Assembly: GCA_013396655.1 (NCBI GenBank)
Contig: WBMV01000850.1
Span: forward strand, 124,001-188,000
Reading direction: 5' to 3'
Source: Campylorhamphus procurvoides
Lineage: Eukaryota; Chordata; Aves; Passeriformes; Dendrocolaptidae
DNA: 64,000 nucleotides
Shown piece by piece: positions 24,372-38,500 of this stretch. A program made the translations under genes and the position numbers. The notes beneath the pieces are model-generated. The model did no database searches, was not told the origin of the DNA, and saw only the letters and a list, made by a program, of their open reading frames with translations. Within the stretch, counting starts at the first letter, position 1. The number at the start of each line of letters is the position of its first letter.

Positions 24372-25949
24372 ACCTGGAAACAAGCACTGAAAAGACTCAC
24401 AAATTTATAATTGGGCATTTCCAAGTGCCGGCTGCAAGTTGGGAAATAGATTTGAGAGAAAGCAGAAGGATCTGTCCCACCTGACAAGGCTGATGCAAAT
24501 GTTCTCTACAGTCTTTTGCTAACCCAGTTTTAAGTGCACTAGAAATTAGATTTATCCCCACCCATAAGTAAGGTTACAGTGCTGATCTCGCAACCAGATT
24601 CACAGTGGGCTGGAGCTGCTGGATTTTAACCTTGTTGTTCAGCTGGAGGACACGGGCCCTGTGGACTCCTCCCTGTCCTCATACTCTGCTCATTTTCTAC
24701 TGCAATCCTTCCCATTTTATTCCTGTAAAATTTGGTTCAGTGCAGTAAATACAAAGCTAACCCAATGAGAAACAAATAGGATCAAAATAAGCAGGGAGGA
24801 GGAAAGCGAAAGGTTTTACTGGTGTGAATTTGCCTTAGACAAACCTGGAAAACTTTACTGGATGTTAAAAAAACCAAAGATTAGTTCAGATAAAACTAAA
24901 GTAGGAGACTATGACAAAATCTGGGGTTTACTCCTGAAGACCCCACACCCACCACCACTGGACACAGACAGGTCAGGCAGGGCTGGGGCTCAAGGACAGG
25001 AAAACTTAATTTCTCAAACTATGGCATTTTAATGACTGTCACTGGTGCAAAGCTCCATGCAAACGGCTACAGAGATGCTGCAATGGACTCAGCCCAGAAG
25101 TATCAGAAAAACACCAGCTCTGCTCCTGCCTTTCCACAGCACCCTCAGGGACACCAGTGCACACCTATGGGCACCCCTGTCTCTGTATGACCCTGCACCA
25201 GCACCCACACAGCTCAGTAACTGGTGTTACTGGAATGCCAGAAGCAACATGGGAAAGCAGTGAAGCTGAAAGAGAATGGGAGAACAAGGCAGATGGATTT
25301 ACCTTGGAAAATAAAAGAACATACCTAATACCCTGAGAAGTTACCTTCTCCTGGTTCCTCTTTCACTGGGACCCAGACGTTCCACAACTCACCATCCCCC
25401 CAATCACAGGAGGCACTAAAAATCCACCAGATCTTCAATATAATACAGCAAAGGATTCATTAACCTGTTGACACTGCAGCTTCCTGGTTCCATATTTTGA
25501 GGCTGTTTTCTACAACATGTTTCAAAAACGAAAATGAACAGTCTTGTGTAAATCACAAGACTCCAGAAACTGGAGTATTCCAAAGAAAAAAAATAAATCA
25601 CTGAACAGCCTGAAACTCTTGATAAATTGTGAAATTTGGCAGCACCCATCTGACAATGTTTATTTTTTCCCCCCAAAGTTGTTCTATGCTCAACATTATA
25701 TCAAAACAGTTTTCTTTGGCAGACACAGGTTCTGCTCTACACTCCCCTTCTCCCTAACACACCATATGGACCGTTCTTAATGAAATATATTTAGAAAGGG
25801 ATAGTGAACCAGCTCAGCACTGGTTCTCTACAAGTCAGGGACTGAAAAACATTGTGCGTTTTTGGAACTATCACTTTTGATTTATAAGTCCTTAAAAGTG
25901 CAGTCAGTAAGCCTGGATTAAAATACCAAATAAAGCTTTAGTGATAGAA

Positions 25950-25970
25950 AACACACACACACATATATAT
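25950..25970. repeat. CA/TA microsatellite
   Basis: About six CA units followed by four AT units (acacacacacacatatatat). Possible polymorphic marker. Confidence 0.9.
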
Positions 25971-26599
25971 AAAGTAAAATTGCTGCTATTTTTACAAGCT
26001 GCCTTTAAGTACCACAATATAAAGAGCCCAGTGAAATGAGAAAAACTGGCTTGGACAACTTCAATACAGAAGAGATAACATGACATGCATTTATGAAAAA
26101 GTGAGAGGTGTTTTCTTCTGCAGTGAGACAGGAAGGGCTTTTCCAAGATTTTTAATATGCTCAGAGTGTGGGTACAATGCAAAGGTCTATCAGGCTGAAA
26201 AGGAAAACTGTGCAGGGACACAGAGAGGGGTGAACTCACAGGACATTTACAGGTCGGATGGTCAAGAGGAGCTGGGGCCAAGCCCTAGGGCAGGTCAGCT
26301 CAACCTGAAGAAAGGCTCTGGGCACCAAACACAGAAGGGCAAAGGAGAATTTTCTTAGAATTACCAAATTATCTGCCCAGAGTCCAGCACTTCCCTTGGG
26401 ATTTCTAGTGACTTAAAGGAAATCTGTCAGTAATCCCATCAGCAGCAACAAGGCAGGAGCCTCCACAGCACAACAAATCTTTTAAGGAGCAAAGTGCTTT
26501 TATTTTGGGGGAAAGATCAGTGTCAAGTCACTTTTAGTTCTGAATTTCCTCTCTCCCTCTTCTTTCCTGCTCCTGGAGCAAGAGGCAGGACAGACAGGC

Positions 26600-26710
26600 A
26601 TTATCTAAAAAAAATCTTGCAGCGTAATGTCAAGATCGATATGTTGACCTAACAAGTAATGCCAGCTTTAGTAGTGTCTTAATGATGTGATCATTATCTC
26701 CTTACCTGAG
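26600..26710. promoter_or_regulatory. Candidate conserved non-coding element
   Basis: The block aatgtcaagatcgatatgtt, gacctaacaagtaatgccag, cttaatgatgtgatcattat is non-repetitive, contains GATA cores and a near-palindromic atgatgtgatcat, and stands out from its flanks. Pattern-based only. Confidence 0.25.
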
Positions 26711-27953
26711 TGCAGCAGCACTTAGCACATGGGCCAGCAGGAAAGCTGAGGACTATCCAGTGCAAAAGACCACAAACACTTCCATACACAGACAGATTCC
26801 CTGCATTTGGCATCTCCAGGGGGGAAAAAAATTACCTACCCATGTTCCTGAACATCCACAATAGTCTCAATTAAGCAGGCACAGCAGAACAGATACCACT
26901 GTCATGGAGAGTTGTTGTGCCCCTTTGGGAAGTGCAGCCTTACAGGTCATTTGTTTCAAAGTCTCCCAAATTTGCTTCAGCAGCTTAGAGGTGCCTGGAA
27001 CTTGAGCAGAGCACAGAGGCAGCAGGGAGAAGGAGGATGCCAGCCTGAAGCCCTCGGTCTCTGACTGAACATACCTGGATTGGATGACCCCAGTGGGTTT
27101 GCTCTCCTTCCTCCTGTATTTCTGGGAAATACTCGGTATTTCTGTTAACACATGATCACACTATAAACCCTGCCTTGCCTGGCTGCTGTACCCAAGACAG
27201 CTTGGAAGACTCACACTTTCCAAAAACATTGGCTTTGTAATGAAATGAAGTCTTGGCCACATTTTAAAGTGTTTTACTTTGCCCTCACAATTGTTGCAGA
27301 TCAGTCAGTACCTGCCCCTGCCACCCACCACTCCTGGTGCCAGCCTGGTTGCAGCTCCAGCACAGCAACACCAACCACCTGCACCATCAGTCTGAGGGCC
27401 TTGGAAATTTCCAAGGAGTGAGGCTGCAAGTGTCCAACAATGGCAAAATTACACAAAAAGCCCTGAGAACAGCCCATTGCAGCTCTGCGAAGAGCCAACA
27501 GAGAGAAAAGCCATCCCCTGACCATGGGAGAATCCTCCTGTGGCAATTACCTCCAGCAGCAGCTGCCAAACACAAAACAAAAGACACAACCAGCATCAGA
27601 ACAGCTCTTCTCCTATCACCACCCTACAGCCCCCACCAGTCCTGCTGGTTTGCCTGCAAGTTTAATGTGCTTGAAAGGCTGAAATTTGTATCTGACACTG
27701 GAGCATCCATCCTGCTCTCTGAATGAGCTATGGGGGTGCCAGTGCTGCCAAACACAGGAGGGTGTGGGCAAACACCTACAGATTAGCAGGAACACAATGG
27801 GTTTTCTATCCATCAATAAGTGATTCCAAAGCACCCCCAAACCCAAGAGAAAACAATGCTCCCTCCTTGAAAACAGAAGCTGCAAGAAAATCCATTTTCC
27901 ACAGGTAGCTCCTGTTGGTCTCAGCAAGAGCAAAGACAGGACCAGGCAAGCAG

Positions 27954-28012
27954 GAATCATAGACCCATCTGGGTTGGAAGGAACCATAAAGATCATCTTG
28001 ATTCAACCTTCC
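27954..28012 (-). mobile_element. Short CR1 LINE 3' tail, reverse orientation
   Basis: The run 'gaatcatagacccatctggg', 'ttggaaggaaccataaagat' and 'catcttgattcaacc' is the reverse complement of the CR1 3' end. It may extend faintly to about 28090. Confidence 0.9.
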
Positions 28013-31000
28013 ACAAGAACACGGAGGCAGCCCCAAAGCTGGCACTGAGATGCTGTGATTTGCCTGTCTCCAGGGACAGACCAGGCAGACAGGCCACTAA
28101 GACAAAGCACACATAAACAGATCTCAAGACTGAAATGTGTGATTTTTGGTCTAATTCCAAGAAACACTACCTGGTGTGAAACACCTCTTTCAGTCGCCTG
28201 CGCTGGCTCTCCCTGGACAACAGCAGATAAAGAGGCAATTTATCATCCAGCTGAAGGCTGTGTGCCACACACTATCTGTCCTCCCCAAAGCTCCAGGAGC
28301 CCTGCAGTTCACAGGCTGACCTCCCTCCTGCACCCCGAGGTACCATAGCAACATGAAATTAGCACGCACACAACTGCTAAATGAATAATTTACTGATTTC
28401 ATAAGAACCTGACTTGCAATTTATAGTTCTATTATCTTTTATATCCACGTCTTAACTCCTTTTGTAAAAAGGCTGTAATCAAGCTAAATAACATTTGAAA
28501 ATCTAATAAGCACATCCAGACTCTCTGCTCCGGGGTGAGGATGCACAGCCTTGTGTGCCACCCCCCATGTTCACCATGGGCTGGTCCCCTGCACCAGGGG
28601 CACAGGGAGGTGGCAGGGCCAGCACGTTCCTCCCTTCCCAGCAATTCAGGCCCAATCAAGGAAGCTTCAAGCAGCATCCAGAAGTATCTCCACCTTCAAT
28701 CTGCCAATTGTCATTTTAAAACCTGCAGCCAGTGAAGGGCAGCACGGTACGTACGGCTGCAATGACAACCAGGTATAAAACTAATCCGAAAAGGCTCCTC
28801 CACCACTATCAGAGATGCCCTTCCAGTGACTCAACCACATCTTGTCACTCATCCTCAATTTAAAAGATATTTATAAAGACAGTATGACAAGAGATTTACT
28901 TCCAGACTTATTTATTTGGGTGGAATAGGTTAGGTTATTGTTGTTCCACGCTGCTCAGCAGGACAGGTATCTCCACTGGAGACACACTGCATACAGAGAG
29001 GAGCTGGAGATGCTGCGGGTGCAACTTCCACCTCTCACACTGCAGAGAGGCAGCAGTTTGGAGAACTCGAGTGAGCATCCCCCGAGATGCTGCTAACCAA
29101 CCATGCCCAGAGAGCGGGACAGCTTCCCTTTGATTGCTTTGTTTTCCAGGCTCTATTCCTACCGGAGAGCGACTCCCGGGGCTTAGAAATTAAGAGCAGT
29201 GCAGCTATTAAAAACAGCCCTTCTGAAGTAGGTGGAGATTTTCAAAGATAACTTCCCATGAGGAGGGTGGGTACAAAGCCCAGAGAGGATGGTGGGAGGC
29301 AAACACACTTCCCTCGGAGCCTGGCCTCACCTGAACCTCCCACAAACTCATCCCAAGTGCCTGGTACACGGCAGCTCAGGATGGCACAGGCGTGGTGCTG
29401 GCACAACCCAACACAAACACCTTCTCCCGTGAGCCCACAGGCATCTCACAGGCAAATCACTTAAGAGATTAAATTTTTTAAAAAAAGAGAGGGATAGCAC
29501 AATATTAGTTGTTTGGTATTCATGATCTGAAACAAAAACAGGGAGGAAATTCTCTTTCATTACACATGAGCCCCGGGCTTTTTAATGTGAGCTGGAGCAA
29601 ATGGGGCAAGACCCAGCAGCTGCAATCCCTGGCCACTCACACTGCAATCCCCAGGGATGCTCCCGAGTGCTCAGAGGAGCAAAACAAGAGACTAAACCTT
29701 GCATGGAAAAGGGTTGGAGTGGGAGAGTGCAATATGTAAAAGAGTAAAAGCTGTCCTGTATAACAAAAGTGGCTGGACAATGCTGCTGTCCACCAGATTC
29801 CTTCATTTTCCAATCAACTGTAAATCAGTCACCTGCCACAGGAAAAAGAACAGGGCTGGAGCAGGGACTGAGAAACCAGCCGACAAAAACATGAAAGACC
29901 AAATGATAAAAACCAAGGGAAAAACATTCTCAACAGTGACCTGAGACAGTGAAGTCTTCTGCAGACATCCTTACAAATAACATCAAATGAACAAACCAAC
30001 TTGGAAACCTTTCACAGCAGGTTGAACACAGGTTTAACCAGTGGCAAGGAGAAAAAAGGCAACACTTTAGCATTCACTGCATGAATTGGAGATTGGATTT
30101 TCAACGAAGGGATGCAGCTTCCCACACAGCTGCAAGCGAACAGAGTGGGTATAAAACAGCCATGAAGAAACTGAGGTGGCAAATTTGGTGAGATCCTGGC
30201 CATCAGAGAAGCAAGCTGTCAAACAAGCTCTCAAGAGTACTAGAGAGGGTAAGAAAAGCCAACATCACCTCGCCAGTACTCCAGGGTTTTTAGAAAGGCC
30301 ACACAGTGAGGCTGCCTGAGGTGGGAAGAGGCTCAGCTCCGAAGCCCCTTCCAGCAGTGATCCCAAAAGTCCAGGACAACCCCTATGGCCCAAAGGGCCA
30401 CAGGGGATTATGTGGTAAATCCATCAGCATGAGGCAGGATAGCCATTAAATATAATTACTCCTTTTTCAGCCCCTTCGGAACACACAAACACCCCTCCTC
30501 AAACACAGAGAGATGGAGATAAATGCATAAAATCTAAGCAACAGCTAAAAAAATGACAACGGTGCCAGGCTGCACTGAATGCACCTCACTTGTGTTATTT
30601 TTACTAATACAGTTGGGACTAAAATGCAGAATCTGTCAGATTCCAGGAACAGGAAGAGAAGAAACAGTTCTGTTTCAAATCTCTCCTTCCTCTCCCTGTT
30701 TATTGTTCCCATCTCTGTTGCTGTCTCAAGCCCAGCTGGACAATAGCAAACAAAGGGCCGGTTAAACCCTGTTCTTAGTGTTTTATTCCCCAAATGCCCA
30801 TCACCTACCAGAGAGCAGAGATAAAAGTGAGGAGTTTGACCTGACTGTGCTCACAATGCAACTGCTTCCCCATCTTCCGAACAACATAAAAAGGATGTCA
30901 GGAGAGCAGATGGATTGGAAGGGAATTTGGAAAACAACAATAACAGTAACAAAATGAAATCCAAGACCTAAAAGCTGTCTCCATCCAAATAAAGCTCTGA

Positions 31001-31169
31001 TCCCCCCGGACTGCACGGCAGGCATCACAGTACCCCTGGCATCAGGGAGCAGGGCTCACGCTGTCAGAGGCACCCCAGTGCCAGCCAAAAAACCCCTCAG
31101 AGGAATTCAGTGCTGCGACAGGAGTGGAGCATTCGCCACAGACACTTCTGAGCACTTCACAAACAATAG
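28013..31169. other. Intronic sequence without recognised genes
   Basis: Mostly unique sequence. AT-rich block 28375-28510 is listed separately. No exon or repeat family was recognised. Confidence 0.5.
28375..28510. promoter_or_regulatory. Candidate conserved non-coding element
   Basis: AT-rich, non-repetitive block (gcaatttatagttctattat, atcttttatatccacgtctt, ggctgtaatcaagctaaata). The CACGTC core retains a CpG. Function inferred from appearance only. Confidence 0.22.
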
Positions 31170-31290
31170 AGCAGGGTTAGATTAAATATTAGGAAGAAAT
31201 TCTACCCTGTGAGGGTCATGAGGTCCTGGCACAGGCTGCCCAGACTAGCTGTGGATGTCCCAACCCTGCAAGTGTCCAAGGCCAGGTTGT
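31170..31290 (+). mobile_element. CR1 LINE internal fragment
   Basis: The run 'gattaaatattaggaagaaa', 'ttctaccctgtgagggtcat', 'aggctgcccagactagctgt' and 'ccaaggccaggttgtg' matches the central part of the CR1 3' region. Both the usual 5' part and the 3' tail are missing, so this copy was truncated or has been partly deleted. Confidence 0.9.
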
Positions 31291-34200
31291 GAAGGGCTGG
31301 GAGGCTGCAGGAGGGGCTGCCCCAAGGTCTGTGGTGCCAATTACCCACCCAGGCTGTGCTGGCAGCACCGCTCTAATGAGGCTCCCACAGCCTGGCCCGC
31401 AGCACACCCAGTGCTCCACTGGCCCCCATGCAAAAGGAATCCCAGGAAAACGGAGAAGTCTTGGCAGTTGCTCTGAAAAGAACTGGTGTGCACATGCAGT
31501 GAGGAGGAGAGCAGGCTGCCATGAAGTGGCCACTTCAACACAGCCTCTCTTCACCTCCCCGTGCTCTCCTCCACCAACATGCCGTGTCCCCACTCGACTC
31601 TGCCTTCCTTGGCTTCTCCCTCCTATTCCACACCCGCACTGCTGGTCCTGACCTGTAAAGAATAACAGCACTTCCCTCTCTTCTTGGGCTTCTCCTAAAT
31701 CATGAGTGCCACAAAAGGGAATAGAACAAAAGGTTAAATGAACAATGTGGCGGCGAACTGGCTCGGTTTCTGACAGGGTTTAACCAGCACTTACACTGAA
31801 CTCGTGCAGTCCCCCAGGCCCGGGCTGGTATTTGCACCATCACCTCGACAGTGCTGCTCAGCCTGCAGAGCACCACAGCACCTCCCTCCTCTCTGGCAGG
31901 GACAGGAAGCCCATTCCACAGTGTCCTTTTGCCACCCCAAAAAGCTCAGCCCATTCCTGGAGGAGAAACCTCCTACAGCTGCTACACAAGGCTTCTTAGT
32001 GTTCTCTGAACAAATAAATAGGATTTTAAAAAGGGTTTCCAGTTTAATTACTTGTGTATTTGATCACAGCAGGCACAAAGCACACCACACATGAAAGCAG
32101 CCCCACTCCTGACCAGCAGTGCTGAGAACGGTGGGGCAGAGGCTCCTGGAGCACCCACACACCCACCAGCCAGTCCCACCTGGAGAACTTACACACCTCT
32201 GGTACATCCAGGGCTGCCCATGTGCATCCTTCACCCCACAAACATCACACCTGCCCTTCCTGAACATCACTGAGCCATGCCAGGGTCTGTAGCACCAGCT
32301 CTCCAACCAGGAGAAACAACTCCAGAAAACACTCAAAATACAGAAAACAATGTTAATGAAACATACCCCAGTAAGAGTCCAAAGCACTATGTTATACAAG
32401 AGATACACAGCAGAATTTAAAGGAATTACTGCGTGGATTTAAAAAAAAAATAAATTACATAATGGAATTCTTTCATTTAAGAAGCTTCTTTGCAAAAACC
32501 AATTTCTTGCTGCTTTGATTCAATTCAAGATGTTCCAGAACATCCACATGCTGATCAAAACAAGATGTGGGGGTTTATAATCTTCAGAGATGCAGGGGAT
32601 GGAGGAAGGGAGGGAGATGCCACAGGCCTGAGCTGTGTTAACACGGAGCACATTCCAGTCTGCCTCATCCCATCCCAGCTCCATGGAAAACCTCCCTGCC
32701 AAGTCAGCTCCTTCACGTGGCACCTGATGCAGCCACCACACACAGGGTGTTAAATTTGCCTTCTCCAGCCCAGAAATCACATTTCTGATAAGAAATCTAC
32801 TTCTTGCAAGGCCAGCATCAAAGATGGAGAGGTATCCTCATTAGATGCTCTTTTCATGCCGATGAAGTACCTCCCCCCACTATGTAACATTAGGGAAGAA
32901 GATGCAAATGACAACCTATAGCTCAGTGTGTTTCCAAGTGACAAACAATTCCAGCTTGTTTGACAACTCTTTCTTAAGATGAAGCTAAACTGCCCTTTTG
33001 TGCCAATTAAAGACTCACCAGAACACAGTCTGAACCTGCATTATTGTTTAATAAAAGAGGTAAGAAACCATTTTCTTCCCTTTTAAAAAAGAATTTAAAC
33101 ATCTTGCTAAGGACTCTTGTGACAGGAGATTTTTTAGTTCATTAAGACTCTCCAACTATAACGATGATAAAAGACAATTGCTCTTCTAGGCAGATCAGAA
33201 AATGATTCTCCTTCCAAGGGCTCTACATCTACACTGCAAGCATCTCCCAATGGACAAAGTTTCCCAAACCCAGCGCTCCAAAGGTGCCACTATTCTGGAA
33301 ATCAAAACAAAACAAAGCCACCTACACAGCCCAGTTCTTCCAACTATTCAGCACAGGAAAAACATCTACCAACAGTGAGGTGGGAGCTTGGTGTTGAGTT
33401 TGGAGTTTTAGTTATTGCTTCATTACACCCAGCACTCTTTAAGAGGATGGATGAGAAGTCCAACAGATCTGAAACAATTACGAAATCCCAACTAGAACCA
33501 CCTTGAAAAACCCCAAACCAAACCAAGCCCAAGAGTCACCACAGCCTCTCTGTACCCCACCAGCAGCACTGCAGTGCTGCCTCCACACTGGGCTTCTCAG
33601 ATGAAGCAGATTTAATTGTCTTTGACATGTTGAGATAGTTTGTGCCTCACCGTGAGCACAGATGATAATGCCAAGAGTGGTTTTTCTCTGTCACTTTATA
33701 TGAGGTTATTTCCATTCCTTTATTTTTTTTTTAAATTGTTTCATTATGTTTGTCTGAAACACATTCAACACACTGTAAAAACAAAAGCAAGAAGAAAAAC
33801 AAATCAAGCCCCTCAATATGCTGTTCTGGAATAAAAAAAAAGGGTGGGAGAGAGGAGAGCTGCAGCAGAAAGAAGCCGTCCAGAGCCAGGTTTTGGCAGA
33901 TCTGCAGTTCACGAACCAGAGGAGATTCTCCTCAGCCTTCCCTTCCTTCTTATCCCCACTCAGACACCCCAGTCCTGACCACAGGACCAGCATCCTCCCT
34001 CTGGGGCCATCCAGAACAGAGCCTGTGACACTGCCAGGGGACACATCTGAGCTGGGCTCTTCCTGTGGAGCACCTGACTTCGGTCAAGGTCAGTGAGAGC
34101 CGAAAACAACATCTGGTAGATGAAAGAAGGACTGTTCGGTTCTTTCTCCTTCTCTGGTACAGGATGCTGTCAGCAAAGGCAGCAGTTCAGGCACTGCTGA

Positions 34201-36169
34201 GGGAGGAGTGTGAAAGGGAAGCTGGAACAAACTCTTCCCAGGCCCAAAGGGATGGGAAAAGAGAGGAAAACAGGTTTGCATGAGACGGACACAACTACCC
34301 AGGAGATTCCAGACTGACTCATATTGTGCTCCCCTGAGCTAAGACAGCTGAAGAAACAAACAAACAAAAAACCCCACATCACCAAAAACTCTGACAAACC
34401 CACTTCCCAAACTACTCAGTCCCTCAAAACTCAGCAGCTTCCCTGACCAAACCACACCAGTGCCAGCAAATGTGCAGGCACAGCCCCATCAAGGGAGCAG
34501 AGAGGCATTCCCCCCTTCCAGAGCTGCAAACCACAGTCACCCAAACACATCCCCATGTGCCACCACAGGTACTGCCCAGGTTCCCTGCCCACAGCTGGGC
34601 TCTGTGGAACCTCCCCACACCAGTGCCCAGCACATGCAGCCACATGGCCACAGCCCAAAGGCACTGCTTGGAGTGTCTGTGTGTGCTGGGTACATATATC
34701 TATTATACATAAATATATAGGAATTCCTTTCCTTTAAAGAAAAGTGCCCCATCTGAGGGAATGTTTGGTTTTGGGTTTTGTTTTTTTTTTGCTGTCAATG
34801 AATTTTGCTCATGGCAATGGTTTAAAGCTGGACAGATTCCACACAGAAGCTAACCAGAAGCATTTGTTTCTCAATAAAAGCCTCAATTGGGAACAGGCTA
34901 TATAAAAAATAGTTTTTAAAGCTAGAGGGAAAAAAAAGAAATAAGAAAGTCTTTAGGCAGTTATGCAAGTCAAACACTGTGAAAGAGGAATGAAATGTAA
35001 GTGTAAAGCCCTGAAACATGGTAATGGAAGGGCTATCCTGTGTTTTACAGACCTTCAGTGCCTTAAGCAACAGTCTATGCTATTCCTTTCACTTACTGAT
35101 AGTCTGAAACTTAATTTCAACCTCCAGGCTAAAGCTATTCATCTTACTTCCTCTGGTTCCCTTGTTGACTCTGCTCCTCGGTCAAATAATCCTCTGCAGG
35201 TGTTGAACCCCAAGACGCTCCAGAGAGGCATCACCCCATTCTTTTACCAGCCTAAACCATTCTTTCAGCTTTCTCCCTTTTCCCTCAACCATCTTAAAAG
35301 CTGTAACTTCCCAATTAGGGTCTGTATCTCTTAAAGATCAAGTGTAAAAACACCAGCCCTTCCCTTTCTTTCCCAGAAACACCAAGCCTTTGGCAGAGCC
35401 CGTTCCCCTTCACACTCCAATCCTCCTCACAGCTTCTCCTAAAGCTATTTCTTTTAACGAGTCCCTTACGGTGTTTTAGTCCATTAATTTATCACACTTT
35501 CCTATTTCAGCCTTCACTGTCATTTCCAGCTGGTCCTGTGAGACTGTCGGATCCTCCTCTGCACCGATGCTCTGCAGCTCCAAGTCACCAGAGCCCCAGC
35601 CACCCACGGTCACTGCCCAGCCCTGCACAGCTGCCAAAGATACTGCTTCCATTAAAATGCATTGAAAGAAATATATCATAAAACAAACCCAAGTTTTTGG
35701 GCTTGTATCATGCCCTCCCCTCCAAAAGCTTTAACACTGCTCCCCGGAACCAAAGGCTGAGCTGGGAAGCAAAATCCAACAGTAAATGTGAATGAAATGC
35801 AAAATGTAAACAAGCAGACTCAATGACATAAAATAAAATTATCGAGTTTTTGGATGTGATCCAAACTTAATAGCACAGAAGGAAGTTTACATTGAACTCG
35901 GGGATTTTTTAACCTCAAGTGTCTGTTCAATTTTAAAAAAAACAGCTGCTGGCTACATATTTGTGCAGTACACTTTCACACAACACGCACCCGCCTGCGA
36001 GTCTCCTGCATTTAAATAAAAGTCAGACAACCACCAGAAGAATGGAAAATCACCTTCCCAATCCTTAACTGCTCCCAAGCCAGCCAGGGAAACCCTCCCA
36101 AGAGACACTGGCACCACGTGCACGCTGCCTCCAACCCCTCCTGAAGTGTTTTGACTCTGGTCAGGGAGG
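31291..36169. other. Intronic sequence without recognised genes
   Basis: Includes T-runs at 33722-33732 and 34780-34790, an AAAC repeat (34352-34370) and otherwise unique sequence. No coding exon was recognised. Confidence 0.5.
34352..34370 (+). repeat. AAAC tetranucleotide repeat
   Basis: gaaacaaacaaacaaaaaac: three to four AAAC units. Confidence 0.8.
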
Positions 36170-36392
36170 AGCTGTGCCAGGGGAGGTTTAGGCTGGATAT
36201 TAGGAAAAACTTCTTCACCAAAAGGATTGTCAAGCACTGGAACAAGCTGTCCAAGGAAGTGGTGGAGTCCCCATCCGTGGAGGGATTTAACTTGGGGACA
36301 CAGGGCAGTGGTGGCCTTGGCAGTGCTGGGGGAACGGTTGGACTTGATGGTCTCATACAGTTTTTCCCAATCTGAACAACTCTGATTCTAAG
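36170..36392 (+). mobile_element. CR1 LINE 3' fragment of a second subfamily
   Basis: The run 'ggtttaggctggatattagg', 'aaaaacttcttcaccaaaag', 'gattgtcaagcactggaaca', 'gtggtggagtccccatcc', 'ggttggacttgatggtct' and the terminal 'ctgattcta' follows the CR1 variant with 'cttcaccaaaagg' in place of 'ccctgtgagggtgg'. It is thus a different subfamily from the copies at 6636 and 20461. Confidence 0.93.
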
Positions 36393-38301
36393 AGGGTGTG
36401 GGCAGCAGCACCCACGTGTGGCATCTCCCACCAATGGAGACAACAGCTGAAGACAACCAGCAAGGGTGACAACTTGCTGTGGACACCCAGCTCCTCACTA
36501 TGAGACATCCTTGCATTTGGAGAATTGTGGGTTCGATCACTGTGCCACTGTTGATTCCTCAAGTTTTGCCTTCACAGAAAAGCTCAAAAGTTCCTGGACC
36601 AAATCTAGACCTGGAGGCTGCCCCAGCCAGAACATGGGCAGCATGATCCGTGGATGAGCTGTCACCCCAGCTGCCAACCAACAGCACCAGGGGGACTACC
36701 CTCACCCTCCCTGCAGCCCTTCCACTGGGCACAAGCCAGGGGGAGCGAGGAGGAGCATGGCCATGCAAAGCCCAGGAATGCCTTAACCCTTCCTCAGCCT
36801 CCTCCAGGGGCACAGGCACCGCACAGAGAAAAATCTGCTCCAAAATGGGTCATTTATTCCATACCCTTGTTATTTGCAGCTAAGTATAATGGAAAAAATT
36901 GACTGTTTGCTTGGTGCAATAGGGCATGACTCTTTACACAGAAATAATAGCTAAACAGTGATGGATTCTAAATCTCCATTACAGTGAAAGATTTGAAGGA
37001 GTAAAGCAGTTAGAAAAATAATTGGTTTTCTTGTTTAGTTCTAAACAGCCTTTAAACACTGCCAAATGGAGAAGACTTCTCACTTCACTTTGTTTTTTTC
37101 CTTTGGGGGGTGTTCCATGAACAACGGGAATAAAAACAACCCCAGCCTACTTAAGGAAAAAGGGAGGCCTTTGACCTTCACTGGGAATCCTGAAGGTCAA
37201 GGGCAGGGAAACCCAGGAGATGCAGGACCACAGCCCACAGCTCCCACCCCAGACATGGGAGGCACAGGAAAATGAACACAGCTTAGCACTCAGGTTTGGG
37301 TTTCTGATCTTCTGGGGGCTTTTTGGATGAAACAAGTCATTACTACACCAAACTGGGAATTCTTTAAGTTTTCAAGGGAAAAACTTAAGCACTCTCAACC
37401 AGGCAACAAATCTGGCCAGGGATGCACGTGTCCCTATCCTGGTAGAAGAGGCAGAGTCCAAGACCTCAGGAGATGGAACACAAGACAAATGATTTATACA
37501 GACAGGTCCAACCTAAAAATTAAGCCTTCCAGAAACTCTCAGCCTAAAGCCAGGCTGGAAGACAAGCACCAGCTAACTGGAAATTGCATAATAATAACAA
37601 CAACAGTGTTGAGAACCACACAGGACTTCTCTATAATGACAAAAAGGCAAGTCCTTATAGGTTCAGAGCCCTCCAGGATCCTTTTGATTATTTCAAACAC
37701 CAAAATGAGAGACTTTATGTTTTCTGAAGGCAGAGACCTTCCCCATTATTCCTAGCTCCTCTGAGGCAGCTATTTCAATTATTCAGCAGCGTGGTGATGA
37801 AGTCTGGTGCTGGATGGTGGCACCCACAGTGCAGGATGGGGACACAGCTGCCACTGACATTTGCAGCATCTTGGTGGAACGACTCTGAGACCGAAGCCCG
37901 TAGTTGGGGCGACCGAGGGGGTCCTCACACTGCTTTAGGTCAGATTTACATACAAAAGAGCAGCTGCTGGGAGCTGTTCTGGTGCAGACTGCTCAGCAGT
38001 GGGTGCAGAGAGGGGGGAGCAGCGGGTGCAAAGCACCTATTGAGGCCCCATTAATTTTTCAGGGAATCTCTGGCCTTGGCCTTTACAAAACGCTGCAGGA
38101 GGAGGGAAGGGGAGAAAGAGACTCCAGGCAGGAGCAGAGTCTCCCCCCAGCAGCCCTCTCCCCATCAAACAGCTCTGTCAAAACAGAGAAATGAATAGAA
38201 GCTGATCTGAACTCCTCGTGTTCCCTAATTAGAAGGGAAAAATCCCGGGTGGTGATGGGAGGGAGCAATGGCCCCTCGCCGGGGCACGGGCTCACCACGC
38301 T

Positions 38302-38320
38302 GCACACACACACAGACACA
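38302..38320. repeat. CA microsatellite
   Basis: gcacacacacacagacaca: about six CA units with one interruption. Confidence 0.85.
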
Positions 38321-38339
38321 GAAGTTTCTCTCTGTGGTC

Positions 38340-38500
38340 CAATTCCTGGAAATTTATTCCAGTTGTAAACCATTAGGTGCCAATTTTTCAAATCAACCTT
38401 ACCATGCCATAGCACTGGCTGCCTAATAGACTCTGAAAAATCTTTTGCCGTCTCGCAGCTGAGCAAACGTTATCTAAAAACATCTTAATAAGGCTCTTGC
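38340..38500. promoter_or_regulatory. Candidate conserved non-coding element
   Basis: Non-repetitive block with cattaggtgccaatttttca, cttttgccgtctcgcagctg and caaacgttatctaaaaacat, retaining several CpGs and a GATA-type TTATCT. Untested. Confidence 0.25.

Larger units (their letters stand above)
20912..27953. other. Intronic sequence without recognised genes
   Basis: Contains an A-run (21244-21257), candidate elements at 22500-22575, 23600-23870 and 26600-26710, a GA-rich stretch (24338-24371) and a CA/TA microsatellite (25950-25970). No coding exon was recognised. Confidence 0.5.
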
